Shown here piece after piece: positions 19,920 through 32,022 of a stretch of DNA of 64,000 nt. A program made the translations under genes and the position numbers. Below the pieces are notes generated by a model. The model searched no databases, was not told where the DNA came from, and saw only the letters and a list, made by a program, of their open reading frames with translations. Source of the stretch: Streptomyces sp. 2114.4 (GTDB lineage: Bacteria; Actinomycetota; Actinomycetes; Streptomycetales; Streptomycetaceae); assembly GCF_900187385.1 (NCBI RefSeq), contig NZ_FYEY01000001.1, forward strand, positions 682,001 to 746,000, given 5' to 3'. Position 1 is the first letter of the stretch. Each line of letters begins with the position of its first letter.

Positions 19920-21487
19920 TGTTCCTCCTGGGAATCGTCGTCGCTGTGCCGTGCGCCGTCCTCCGCCGCCGCCCGCATCGCGGCCGCGCCGTCGGCGGAG
20001 GCGAACCAGGAGCGGAAGGACTGCTTCGGCGGGGCCGGGGTGTCCCGGCTGTCGCTCCAGCCCCGGAACGGCGGCGGCAGACGGGAGAACGTGCCGTTCC
20101 GCCCCGCCACCACGCGCCCGAGCCCCGCCGCCCGCTGTGCGGCCGTGAACAGCTTCGGCTGCTTCATGACCCCGGCCGCGGCCTTCATCGCCAGCTTCTC
20201 CGCGGTCGTTCCCGACTGTTCGGTGTGCTGGTGCCGCAGCTCGACCAGCAGCGACGGTATGTCGATCTTCACCGGGCAGGCGTCGAAACAGGCTCCGCAC
20301 AGGCTGGAGGCGTACGGAAGCGAGCTGTTGGGGTCGTCCTTGGCGGCGTGCATACCGGCGAGCTGCGGGGTGAGCACCGCGCCGATCGGGCCGGGATAGG
20401 TCGACCCGTAGGCGTGGCCGCCGGTCCGCTCGTACACCGGGCAGACGTTGAGGCAGGCCGAGCAGCGGATGCAGTTCAGCGCCTCGCGCCCGATGGTGTC
20501 CGCGAGCGCCGCCGTCCGCCCGTTGTCGAGCAGCACGAGGTGGAAGTCCTGCGGGCCGTCGCCCGGCGTCACGCCCGTCCACAGCGAGGTGTACGGGTTC
20601 ATCCGCTCGCCGGTGGAGGAGCGCGGCAGCAGCTGGAGGAAGACCTCCAGGTCCTGGAAGCGCGGCAGGACCTTTTCGATGCCCATCACGGTGATCAGCG
20701 TCTCGGGCAGGGTCAGGCACATCCGGCCGTTGCCCTCGGACTCGACCACCGACAGGGTGCCGGTCTCGGCGATCCCGAAGTTGGCGCCGGAGACGGCCAC
20801 CGTGGCGGTCATGAACTTCTCGCGCAGATACGCGCGGGCCGCGGCGGCCAGTTCGGCGGGGGTGGCGTCCAGCCCGGGGTCGACGCCGGGGATCTTGCGG
20901 AGGAAGATCTCCCGGATCTCGTTGCGGTTGCGGTGGATCGCGGGGACCAGGATGTGGGACGGACGGTCGTCGGCGAGCTGCACGATCAGCTCGGCCAGGT
21001 CGGTTTCCAGGGCGGTGATGCCCTGGCTCTCCAGATGCTCGTTGAGGCCGATCTCCTGGGTGGCCATCGACTTGACCTTCAGGACCTCGTCGCTGCCGGT
21101 CCGCCGGACCAGCCGGGTGACGATCTCGTTGGCCTCGATGCCGTCGCGCGCCCAGTGGACGGTGCCGCCGTGCTCGGTGACCTTCCGCTCCAACTGCTCC
21201 AGCAGCTCGGGCAGCCGGTTCATGGTGTCGGTCTTGATCGCCGAGCCGGCGTCGCGCAGGGCCTCCCAGTCGGGCAGTTCACCGGTGACGTCCAGGCGCT
21301 TGGCGCGGATGGAGTGGGTGGCCTTGCCCAGGTTGCGGCGCAACTGCTCGTTGTCCAGCTCGTCGTGGGCGGCCCGGGGGAAGGTGCGTTCGCCCCGCAG
21401 ATGGCCCGTCCCGTACGGGGAGCGCGGGGGGACGGCAGGCATACCGAGGAAGGTGCCGCGCGCCGAGGGACCGGTCGTTGTGCTCAT
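19916..21487 (-). CDS. lutB: Lactate utilization protein B (iron-sulfur, LUD domain)
   Basis: A 523-residue iron-sulfur protein. An N-terminal LUD domain (about 60-300) precedes two CxxCxxC-xnC-P ferredoxin-type motifs, CIRCSACLNVCP and CGACFDACPVKIDIP, that bind [4Fe-4S] clusters. The C-terminal ~90 residues are an acidic/Ala-rich extension longer than in Bacillus LutB. Overlaps of 4 bp at both ends (with lutA and lutC) show one coupled operon. Acts with LutA and LutC on L-lactate. Confidence 0.92.
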   Translation of the reverse strand: MSTTTGPSARGTFLGMPAVPPRSPYGTGHLRGERTFPRAAHDELDNEQLRRNLGKATHSIRAKRLDVTGELPDWEALRDAGSAIKTDTMNRLPELLEQLERKVTEHGGTVHWARDGIEANEIVTRLVRRTGSDEVLKVKSMATQEIGLNEHLESQGITALETDLAELIVQLADDRPSHILVPAIHRNRNEIREIFLRKIPGVDPGLDATPAELAAAARAYLREKFMTATVAVSGANFGIAETGTLSVVESEGNGRMCLTLPETLITVMGIEKVLPRFQDLEVFLQLLPRSSTGERMNPYTSLWTGVTPGDGPQDFHLVLLDNGRTAALADTIGREALNCIRCSACLNVCPVYERTGGHAYGSTYPGPIGAVLTPQLAGMHAAKDDPNSSLPYASSLCGACFDACPVKIDIPSLLVELRHQHTEQSGTTAEKLAMKAAAGVMKQPKLFTAAQRAAGLGRVVAGRNGTFSRLPPPFRGWSDSRDTPAPPKQSFRSWFASADGAAAMRAAAEDGARHSDDDSQEEQ

Positions 21488-22251
21488 CGGACGGCCTCCG
21501 TCAGGACGTGCGGCGCGGTGCGGGTGGCGGCGAGGATCTGCGCCAAGTGCAGTGTCCGGGTACCGGACTTGATGCGTGAGAGACCGCCGCCGATGTGCAT
21601 CAGACAGGACGAGTCGCCCGCTGTGCACACCTCGGCGCCGGTGCCGGCGATGTGGTCCATCTTGTCCCGCAGCATCGCGGAGGACGTGCCGGCGTTCTTG
21701 ACCGCGAAGGTGCCGCCGAAGCCGCAGCATGCGTCGGCCTCGGGAAGTTCCACCAGGTCGATGCCCTCGACGGCGCGCAGCAGCCGCAGCGGCTTCTCGC
21801 CCACCCGCAGCAGCCGCAGGGAGTGGCAGGTGGGGTGGTAGGTCACGCGGTGGGGGAAGTACGCGCCGACGTCGGTCGCGTCGAGCACGTCGACGAGGAA
21901 TTCGGACAGCTCGTACGTCTTGGTCTTCACGTCCGCGACCCCCGCGCGCAGCGCGGCGTCCCCGTACCGTGCGGCGACGAGCTCGTGCTGATGGCGGACC
22001 GAGCCCGCACACGACCCGGACGGCATCACCACCGCTTCGATCGACGGGTCGCCGAACTGCTCGGCGAAGTTCCGCACCAGCGGCACCGGCTCCCGCTGAT
22101 AGCCGGTGTTGACGTGCATCTGGCCACAGCAGGTCTGCTGCGGCGGGAACACCACGTCGTGCCCCAGACGGGCCAGCAGGACCGCGGTGGATTTCACCGC
22201 CTCCGGAAAGAGCGTGTCTCCCAGACAGGTGGCGAAGAGCGCGATGCGCAT
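21484..22251 (-). CDS. lutA: Lactate utilization protein A (CCG-domain Fe-S protein)
   Basis: A 255-residue protein with two cysteine-rich CCG domains (Cys in FPPQQTCCGQMHVNTG and LPEADACCGFGGTFAVKN), as in LutA and heterodisulfide reductase/GlpC-type subunits. It is the first gene of the lut operon. Its start lies opposite the lactate permease gene across a 213-bp region holding two GGTCCGACC sites. Confidence 0.92.
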   Translation of the reverse strand: MRIALFATCLGDTLFPEAVKSTAVLLARLGHDVVFPPQQTCCGQMHVNTGYQREPVPLVRNFAEQFGDPSIEAVVMPSGSCAGSVRHQHELVAARYGDAALRAGVADVKTKTYELSEFLVDVLDATDVGAYFPHRVTYHPTCHSLRLLRVGEKPLRLLRAVEGIDLVELPEADACCGFGGTFAVKNAGTSSAMLRDKMDHIAGTGAEVCTAGDSSCLMHIGGGLSRIKSGTRTLHLAQILAATRTAPHVLTEAVR

Positions 22252-22267
22252 GGAACCTCCCTCGCTT

Positions 22268-22280
22268 ATGGTCCGACCAT
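22268..22280. promoter_or_regulatory. LldR/FadR-type operator copy 1 (ATGGTCCGACCAT)
   Basis: A perfect 13-bp palindrome 17 bp upstream of lutA, matching the TGGTCNGACCA pattern of the GntR/FadR (LldR, PdhR) subgroup. Expected to block the lutABC promoter in the absence of lactate. Confidence 0.7.
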
Positions 22281-22319
22281 ACTCGCTTCGAACCTAAGAA
22301 GAAAAGTAAGGGCACAGTT

Positions 22320-22330
22320 TGGTCCGACCT
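22320..22330. promoter_or_regulatory. LldR/FadR-type operator copy 2 (TGGTCCGACCT)
   Basis: The second copy of GGTCCGACC in the divergent lutA-lctP region, 40 bp from copy 1 (52 bp centre to centre, near five helical turns). Suits cooperative binding or looping by a GntR dimer pair. Confidence 0.65.
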
Positions 22331-22464
22331 TATTGACATGGGACATCTTCAGTGGGCTACTGAGGGCCGATTCTCAGCCACCGGGCACGCCGCTCCCGCC
22401 GGGCACGGAACCTTCGGCCGGCCGGACGGCGCGCAGAACTCGATGACTCGATGAGGAGCACTCC

Positions 22465-24138
22465 GTGGCCACCACACCGCCCGCCGTCCTGGCGGCCTAC
22501 ACCCCTGACGTGGCCGCCGTCGGGGACAGCCTCACCGCCACCGCGCTACTGGGCCTGGTCCCCCTGGCGACCTTCTTCGTGCTGCTGATGGCGGCCCGGC
22601 GCCCCGCGCTGCACTCCGCCCTCGGCGCCCTGCTGGCCGCGCTGCTGGTCGCGGTCCTCGGCTACGGGATGCCCCTGCGCCTCGGCGTCCTGTCCGCCAC
22701 CCAGGGTCTGGCCTTCGGCCTCTTCCCCGTGATGCTGATCGTGGTCGCGGCCATCTGGTTCTACGAACTCACCGTGGTCAGCAACCGTTTCGAGGATCTG
22801 CGCCGCTCCTTCAACTCCGTCGGGCGCGGCGATCTGCGCATCCAGGCCATGCTCATCGCGTTCTGCTTCGGCGGACTCCTCGAAGCCCTCGCCGGGTTCG
22901 GTGCCCCCGTCGCGATCACCGCCGCGATGCTGATGGCGCTCGGGCTGCCGCGGCTCACCTCGGCCGTGACCGTCCTCGTCGCCAACACCGCACCCGTCGC
23001 CTTCGGCGCCATGGCCATCCCCATCACCACCGCGGGCACCCTGACCGGCATACCGGCCGGGGACCTCGCCGGCGTGATCGGCCGTCAGAGCCCGCTGCTC
23101 GCCCTCTTCGTCCCGCTGCTGCTGCTCTTCCTCGTCGACGGGCGCCGCGGGCTGCGCCAGCTGTGGCCCATCGCCGTGGTCACCGGATCGGTGTTCGCCC
23201 TCGCCCAGTTCTGGTGCTCGTCCCACTTCGCGTACGAGCTCACCGATGTCGTCGCCGCGCTCGCCGGTTTCGGTGCCGCCGTGGTCATGCTGCGCTTCTG
23301 GTCCCCCACGACGCCGGACGACCAGCGCTCCCGCGTCGAGGCCGAACCGCTGACCGGCCGCCGCGCCGGTCTCGCCGTCCTGCCGTACCTCCTGGTGATC
23401 GCGGTCTTCGCCCTCGCCAAGCTCCGCATCGGCGGACTGGACATGCCGCGGCTGCTCGGCGCCGCCACCCTCCAGCTCAACTGGCCCGGCCTGTACGGGA
23501 ACCTCCTGGCCGCCGACGGTTCCCCCGCGGGCAGCGCGGTCTACAAGCTGGAGGTCCTGGCCAATCCCGGCTCCCTGCTCCTCCTCTCCGGTCTCCTCGT
23601 GATGCTGATCTACAGCCGCGCGAAGGACTCCGACAACTTCCCGATGACCGCGCGCACAGGCCTGGCCTGCGCCGGGCGCACCGTGCGGAACATGCGGACC
23701 GCCATCGCCACGGTCGCCACCGTCCTGGCCCTGAGCTACGTGATGAACCAGTCGGGCCAGACCCTCGCGATCGGCACCTGGCTCGCCGCCACCGGTGGCT
23801 TCTTCGCCGTGCTCTCCCCGGTGCTCGGCTGGCTCGGCACCGCCGTCACCGGCTCGGACACCTCGTCGAACGCGTTGTTCGCCACGCTCCAGCAGACCGC
23901 GGGGAAGGCCGCGGGCATCGACCCGACGCTGCTGGTGGCCGCCAACACCACCGGCGGTGTCGTCGGCAAACTCATCAGCCCGCAGAACCTGACCATCGCG
24001 GCGACCGCGGTGGAACGACCGGGCACCGAGCGAATCCTGCTGCGCAAGGTCGTCGGCTACAGCATCGCGATGCTGGCGGTCCTGTGCGTCCTGGTCGCGC
24101 TGCAGTCGCTGCCGGTGCTGTCGTGGATGGTGCCGTAG
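22465..24138 (+). CDS. lctP: L-lactate permease
   Basis: A 557-residue LctP-family symporter with about 12-14 membrane segments. Recognised blocks are GGLLEALAGFGAPVAITA near residue 135 and ALFATLQQTAGKAAGIDPTLLVAANTTGGVVGKLISPQN near the C-terminus, both hallmarks of LctP/GlcA lactate-glycolate permeases. GTG 22465 follows GAGGAG. Divergent from lutABC and sharing its operator region, it supplies lactate to the Lut complex. Confidence 0.93.
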   Translation: MATTPPAVLAAYTPDVAAVGDSLTATALLGLVPLATFFVLLMAARRPALHSALGALLAALLVAVLGYGMPLRLGVLSATQGLAFGLFPVMLIVVAAIWFYELTVVSNRFEDLRRSFNSVGRGDLRIQAMLIAFCFGGLLEALAGFGAPVAITAAMLMALGLPRLTSAVTVLVANTAPVAFGAMAIPITTAGTLTGIPAGDLAGVIGRQSPLLALFVPLLLLFLVDGRRGLRQLWPIAVVTGSVFALAQFWCSSHFAYELTDVVAALAGFGAAVVMLRFWSPTTPDDQRSRVEAEPLTGRRAGLAVLPYLLVIAVFALAKLRIGGLDMPRLLGAATLQLNWPGLYGNLLAADGSPAGSAVYKLEVLANPGSLLLLSGLLVMLIYSRAKDSDNFPMTARTGLACAGRTVRNMRTAIATVATVLALSYVMNQSGQTLAIGTWLAATGGFFAVLSPVLGWLGTAVTGSDTSSNALFATLQQTAGKAAGIDPTLLVAANTTGGVVGKLISPQNLTIAATAVERPGTERILLRKVVGYSIAMLAVLCVLVALQSLPVLSWMVP

Positions 24139-24229
24139 GGGGACCGGCGGGGGGCGGGGCGGGGTGGCCCGCCCTGTCCCCCTCGGGTGCGAATTCGGTC
24201 CCCTGGCCTGGGGACTCAGCCCTGCCGGC

Positions 24230-25045
24230 TCAGCCTTCCCTGGCCGTCTCGGCCGCGTCGCCCGCCTCGTCCGCCCGGTCCGCGTCGTCCGCCTCGCCCG
24301 CCTGGTCCGCCCCGTCGGCCTGGGGCTTCTCGTCGACCAACGTCCCGTGGAAACCGCGGATATGCGCCTCGACCAGGTCGGCGGCCTTCGCGCCCTTGCC
24401 CGCGCGCACCAGGCGCAGCAGCTCGGTGTGCTCGGCGTTCAGCGCACCCGCCGTGGCCGGCCAGTCCTCCGCCGTCTCCAGCGCCCGCAGGATCAGCGGA
24501 CGCACCGACTCCCGCACGGCCGAGGTGAGGGTGGAGGTGAGCTGATTGCCGGAGCTACGGGCGATGGCGACATGGAACCGGGTGTCCAGGTCGTTGAAGT
24601 CGTCAACCCCCACCCCGGGCTCCTGCATCCGCGTCAGGAGCGCTTCGGCCTCGTCGAGGTCCTGTGCCGGAGCGTGCTCCGCGGCCGCCTCGAAGCTGGA
24701 ACGCTCCAGCACCACCCGGGCCTCCAGCACGTCCTGCAGGCTGTAGCTCCCCAGGGCGAAGTGCAGACGCAACAGCCGGCCCAGCGCGTCGTCCGGGTTC
24801 CGTACGATCCGGGCTCCCGCGTCCGGCCCGCGGCCCGCCTGCGCGACCAGTACCCCGATCGTCTCCAGCACCCGCAGCGCCTCGCGCAGCGCGGACCGGC
24901 TGACTCCGAGTACCGGTGCCAGCTCGCGCTCGGGCGGCAACCGGTCCCCGGCCTTCAGCTCGCCCGCGAGCACCCGCTCCTCGATGCGTTCGAGGACGAG
25001 CTCATGTGTGCGCGACTGCCGTACAGGTCGCCATTCGGCAGACAT
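24230..25045 (-). CDS. GntR/FCD regulator, LldR-like, probable lactate repressor
   Basis: A 271-residue FadR-type regulator with winged helix (GDRLPPERELAPVLGVSRSALREALRVLETIGVL) and FCD domain (DLDTRFHVAIARSSGNQL, NAEHTELLRLV). The last 40 residues are an Asp/Ala/Glu tail (DGADQAGEADDADRADEAG) unusual for the family. A GGTCGGACC site, the same motif as between lutA and lctP, lies 60 bp upstream of its start, so it probably represses the lut/lctP genes and itself. It converges on lctP. Confidence 0.85.
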   Translation of the reverse strand: MSAEWRPVRQSRTHELVLERIEERVLAGELKAGDRLPPERELAPVLGVSRSALREALRVLETIGVLVAQAGRGPDAGARIVRNPDDALGRLLRLHFALGSYSLQDVLEARVVLERSSFEAAAEHAPAQDLDEAEALLTRMQEPGVGVDDFNDLDTRFHVAIARSSGNQLTSTLTSAVRESVRPLILRALETAEDWPATAGALNAEHTELLRLVRAGKGAKAADLVEAHIRGFHGTLVDEKPQADGADQAGEADDADRADEAGDAAETAREG

Positions 25046-25104
25046 CCACCACTCCCCGGCTCGGCCCCGTGCTCCCTTGCCAGAACTATGTCACACAGAG
25101 CGTG

Positions 25105-25115
25105 TGGTCGGACCG
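25105..25115. promoter_or_regulatory. LldR/FadR-type operator copy 3 (TGGTCGGACCG)
   Basis: The same core (GGTCGGACC, reverse complement of copies 1 and 2) upstream of the LldR-like gene. Supports autoregulation and one lactate regulon. Confidence 0.65.
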
Positions 25116-25128
25116 TACCAGCGGTAGT

Positions 25129-25154
25129 CACCCATGGTTGCGCAACCATGGGTG
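25129..25154. repeat. 26-bp perfect palindrome
   Basis: Positions 25129-25141 are the exact reverse complement of 25142-25154 with no loop; the core is ATGGTTGCGCAACCAT. It is more likely a strong dimer-binding site than a terminator. The centre GTTGCGCAAC matches the GTTGCGCA motif found between the mycothiol dehydrogenase and Rieske ferredoxin genes. Confidence 0.7.
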
Positions 25155-25376
25155 CGTCATCCAGCTTCCGGTCGTGGTGATCGCCGCGGCGTTCGCGCCG
25201 CGCGGGCCGCGGGCCGAGGGGGCGCGTCGGCCGCCTCCCCCGCTGAAGGCCAACTACCACGAGTTCGCCGGGATGGTCCGCGACATCCGGCGGGCCCGCA
25301 CCTGGCGCGGCCGGGCCGGTGACCTCTCGCTCGGCCGGTCGTCGTCCAGGTGGCCCCGGCGGACCGGCCGAACAGC
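25155..25376. other. Intergenic region without a clear gene
   Basis: A plus-strand frame runs through with a few protein-like stretches (ANYHEFAGMVRDIRRARTWRG) but lacks a start with a ribosome-binding site and continues into the antisense of the next gene. It could be a 3' relic. Nothing firm. Confidence 0.3.
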
Positions 25377-26549
25377 TCAGGCGCGCGTCTCCCCCAGGCA
25401 GTCGGTGACCCAGTGGTGGAAGGCGCCGATGTGGTGCTCGCTGGGCACCAGCACCCCGCCGGCACGGTAGGCGCGCGAGCTCATCGCGGGCTGGGTGCGC
25501 TCGCAGGCGTCGAAGTCCTGGGAGTTGACCCGGTGGAAGAGCTCGACGGACTTGGAGAGATCGGCACCGGAGTCGACGACCTCGGGCAGATACAGCCAGT
25601 CGCATGTGACGACGGTGCGGTCGGGGGCCATCGGGAACATCCGGTGGACGATGACATGGTCGGGGACGAGGTTGACGAACACCTGCGGCCGGACGGTGAT
25701 CGCGTAGTAGCGGCGGTCCTGGGCGTCGTCGATACCGGGCAGCCGGCCGAAGCCCTCGGTGCCGTCCACGGTGAATCCGGTGGCCTCCTCGGAGAAGGCC
25801 GCGCCATGGCCGACGTAGTACTGGGCGGCGAACCCGTCGGCGAACTCCGGGAGGACTTCGGTGAGTTCGGGGTGGATGGTGCCGCAGTGGTAGCACTCCA
25901 TGAAGTTCTCGATGATGAGCTTCCAGTTGGCACGCACGTCATAGGTGAGGCGCTTGCCGAGGGCAAGCCCTTCGGTGCGGTAGCGGTCGAGGCAGGCGGC
26001 GTCGCCCAGCCGCTCGACGGCCGCGCCGACCACGGTGTCCTCGAAGGACGGCGGCTCGTCGGCCAGGCACACCCAGGCGTAGCCGAGCCATTCGCGCAGC
26101 GGGACGGTGACCAGACCGCGTTCGCTGCGGTCGATGTCCGGCATCCTCTGCAGGTTGGGGGCGGCCACCAGACGGCCGTCGAGGTCGTAGGTCCAGGCGT
26201 GATAGGGGCACTGGAGGTTGCGGCGGACCTCGCCGGACTCCTCGGTGCACAGCTGCGCGCCGCGGTGCCGGCAGATGTTGAGGAAGGCGCGCAGCTCTCC
26301 GGCGCGGTTACGGGTGATCAGCACGCTCTCCCGGCCGATCCGGACCGTACGGAAGGCGCCCGGCTTTCCCAGGTCGGCGCTGCGGACCGCGCAGAACCAC
26401 AGCCGCTCGAAGATCTTCTCCTGTTCCTGGCGGAAGATGCCGGGGTCGGTGTAGTAGTGGCCGGCGAGGGTGGCGATCAGGCTCGGGGAGGCATCGGCCG
26501 CGGGCGGAGTGGCCGCGGCCGGGGCGGACTCGGTGTGGGTGGTCGTCAT
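25377..26549 (-). CDS. Rieske aromatic-ring-hydroxylating-type oxygenase alpha subunit; probable glycine betaine monooxygenase
   Basis: A 390-residue Rieske non-heme iron oxygenase. The N-terminal Rieske [2Fe-2S] motif is CRHRGAQ...CPYHAW (C-x-H, C-x2-H). The C-terminal catalytic domain has the mononuclear-iron facial triad region NFMECYHCGTIHPEL (His-His, with a downstream Asp). The family includes glycine betaine (GbcA), proline betaine and carnitine demethylases. Neighbouring sarcosine and dimethylglycine oxidases, a formaldehyde dehydrogenase and FolD make N-demethylation of glycine betaine the best reading. It is the last gene of the minus-strand operon; electrons would come from the divergent Rieske ferredoxin and reductase. 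Confidence 0.85.
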   Translation of the reverse strand: MTTTHTESAPAAATPPAADASPSLIATLAGHYYTDPGIFRQEQEKIFERLWFCAVRSADLGKPGAFRTVRIGRESVLITRNRAGELRAFLNICRHRGAQLCTEESGEVRRNLQCPYHAWTYDLDGRLVAAPNLQRMPDIDRSERGLVTVPLREWLGYAWVCLADEPPSFEDTVVGAAVERLGDAACLDRYRTEGLALGKRLTYDVRANWKLIIENFMECYHCGTIHPELTEVLPEFADGFAAQYYVGHGAAFSEEATGFTVDGTEGFGRLPGIDDAQDRRYYAITVRPQVFVNLVPDHVIVHRMFPMAPDRTVVTCDWLYLPEVVDSGADLSKSVELFHRVNSQDFDACERTQPAMSSRAYRAGGVLVPSEHHIGAFHHWVTDCLGETRA

Positions 26550-26559
26550 GGCGGTCTCC

Positions 26560-27720
26560 TCAAGCGGCCGCGGCGGCGGGCCGGCGGGGGTCGAACAGCT
26601 CGATGGGGTGCGCGGTGGCCCCGGTCAGTGCGAGGTCGGCGACGATCTCGCCGACCACGGGGACGAACTTGAAGCCGTGTCCGGAGAATCCGCAGGCGAC
26701 GGTCACGGTCTCCGGGTGGGCGGGATGCCGGGTGATCACGAAGTGCTCGTCGGGAGTGTTGGAGTACATGCAGGTGGCGGCCTTGAGGAAGCGGCCGGGG
26801 AGGGCGGGGATGCGGGGGCGCATCTGGTCGGCCATGGCCCGTACCTCGTGGTCGTGCACCGTGCGTTCGATGGTCTCCGGGGTGCAGACGGTGCCTTTGC
26901 GGAAGAACGCGACCTTGGCGCCGCCGCCGGGGCCGTCGATCGACGGGAAGCCGTAGACCTGCACGCCCCGGTCGTCCTCCCAGATGTAGATCGGGTGCCG
27001 CTCGGGGACGAAGGGCGCGGTACCGCCATCGGGGGCGAACCAGTACATGACCTGCCGTTCGATGGTGAACGGCACGCCCAGATCGGTGAGCAGCTGGGGT
27101 GCCCAGGCTCCCGGGCAGATCACCAACTGGCCCGCGGTGTAGGTGTCTTCGGGGGTGTGGACGCGGACCCCCGAGCCGCCGGGCAGCTCCTCCCAGCGGG
27201 TGACGGGTTCCTCGAAGTGCAGCTCGGCACCGTCCCGGCCGGCCAGCTGGAGCTGCGCGGCGACGGTGAACTCCGGCCGGACCAGGCCCGCCCGTGCCTC
27301 GTACAGCGCGACCTCGTCCTCGGCGGGGGTGAGGGTCGGGAAGCGGCGGCGGATCTCCTCGGGGCCGAGCATCTCGTGCGGGAGGTCCCACTGGCGGGCG
27401 GAGGCCAGACTGCCGGCGACGGTGCGGCTGTCGGGGCGGCCGATCATCACCCCGCCGCAGAGGGTGGCGATCTCGCGGCCGGTCTCGCGCTCCAGCTTCT
27501 CGTACAGCTCGTAGGAGCGCAGCAGCAGCGGTACGTAAGCGGGGTCCTCGAAGTAGGACTGCCGGGTGATACGGGAACCACCGTGGCTGGAGCCTCGGTG
27601 GTGCACCGGGCCGAACTTCTCCAGGCCCAGGACCCGGGCGCCGCGGGCGGCGAGGTGGTGGGCGGCGGCGCTGCCCATGCCGCCGAGGCCGAGGACGATG
27701 ACGTCGTAGGTGGGAGCCAT
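26560..27720 (-). CDS. solA: Monomeric sarcosine oxidase / N-methyl amino acid oxidase
   Basis: A 386-residue flavoprotein of the MSOX/MTOX family that oxidatively demethylates sarcosine (or an N-methyl amino acid) to glycine, formaldehyde and H2O2. An N-terminal FAD-binding [17 protein letters not shown] is followed by the conserved SRITRQSY segment (flavin-contacting Arg). The Cys in [13 protein letters not shown] corresponds to the covalent-FAD Cys of MSOX, and GFSGHGFKF closes the flavin pocket. ATG 27720 has AAGGAG. Placed between the oxygenase and the FAD/GcvT demethylase it should catalyse the last demethylation, sarcosine to glycine. Confidence 0.88.
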   Translation of the reverse strand: MAPTYDVIVLGLGGMGSAAAHHLAARGARVLGLEKFGPVHHRGSSHGGSRITRQSYFEDPAYVPLLLRSYELYEKLERETGREIATLCGGVMIGRPDSRTVAGSLASARQWDLPHEMLGPEEIRRRFPTLTPAEDEVALYEARAGLVRPEFTVAAQLQLAGRDGAELHFEEPVTRWEELPGGSGVRVHTPEDTYTAGQLVICPGAWAPQLLTDLGVPFTIERQVMYWFAPDGGTAPFVPERHPIYIWEDDRGVQVYGFPSIDGPGGGAKVAFFRKGTVCTPETIERTVHDHEVRAMADQMRPRIPALPGRFLKAATCMYSNTPDEHFVITRHPAHPETVTVACGFSGHGFKFVPVVGEIVADLALTGATAHPIELFDPRRPAAAAA

Positions 27721-27791
27721 GCGGTTGCTCCTTCTGCGTACGGGGGACGAGCGGATCACCGGTGGGTCATGGACGGGCCCTGGTACTACCT

Positions 27792-31417
<3,626 letters not shown>

Positions 31418-31432
31418 GCCCTACCCCTCAGT

Positions 31433-31662
31433 GTTGCGCAGTGCACGACTGGTTGCGCGATGAGAGACATAGTGGGAACGCCGGATCGGCAGCGTCAAGG
31501 GGGTACACCCCGACTCTTGGCAAAGGACTTGCCGCGCCCCCGCACACGGCCAGGAAGAGCGAACTCCGTTGTTCCGGCCATCGTTCGGCGATTTCGGGAT
31601 GCGCTTGACGCATCCGCCCACCATCGGGATTCTGTTGCGCATAGCGCTTCATCGTGCGCAAC
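31433..31662. promoter_or_regulatory. Divergent promoter region with four GTTGCGCA-type boxes
   Basis: Boxes lie at 31433-31440 (GTTGCGCA), 31452-31459 (GTTGCGCG, direct) and as an inverted pair GTTGCGCA (31634-31641)-N13-TGCGCAAC (31655-31662). A separate 7-5-7 palindrome GGATGCGcttgaCGCATCC lies at 31597-31615. One box set lies near each divergent gene, so one regulator could control both the demethylation operon and the ferredoxin/reductase pair. The regulator is not encoded next to it. Confidence 0.6.
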
Positions 31663-31701
31663 GCGAAACTCGATGATACCGAAAAGTAACAGGGGGGTCC
31701 T

Positions 31702-32022
31702 GTGATTCCTGTCTGCCCTCTCGCCGACCTGCCGACCGGCGAGTCCGTACGCATCGACACCGCACCGCCGATCGCCGTCTTCCACACCGACGGGCAGCTC
31801 TACGCCATCGACGACACCTGCACCCACCAGGACGCCTCGCTGTCCGACGGCTGGCTGGAAGGGTGCCTGGTCGAATGCCCGCTGCACGCCGCCTCGTTCG
31901 ACCTGCGCACCGGAGCGGCGACCTGCCTGCCCGCCCGCCGGGCCGTGCGCACCCATCCCGTGACCGTCCAGGACGGCATGATCTACGTCCACCACGCCGC
32001 CGAGGAGGGCACCGCCGCATGA
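31702..32022 (+). CDS. Rieske [2Fe-2S] ferredoxin
   Basis: A 106-residue soluble ferredoxin with the Rieske motif CTHQDASLSDGWLEG...CPLHAASF (C-x-H-x15-17-C-x2-H). It resembles the ferredoxin subunits of three-component dioxygenases (HcaC/BphF type). GTG 31702 follows AGGGGGG. The stop overlaps the reductase start by 4 bp. It should shuttle electrons from the reductase to the Rieske oxygenase at 25377-26549. Confidence 0.9.
   Translation: MIPVCPLADLPTGESVRIDTAPPIAVFHTDGQLYAIDDTCTHQDASLSDGWLEGCLVECPLHAASFDLRTGAATCLPARRAVRTHPVTVQDGMIYVHHAAEEGTAA

Noticed and set aside
24916..25470. 184-codon plus-strand frame across the LldR-like promoter and oxygenase 3' end
   Set aside because: No ribosome-binding site, crosses a palindrome, and continues antisense into a certain gene; at most a short relic.
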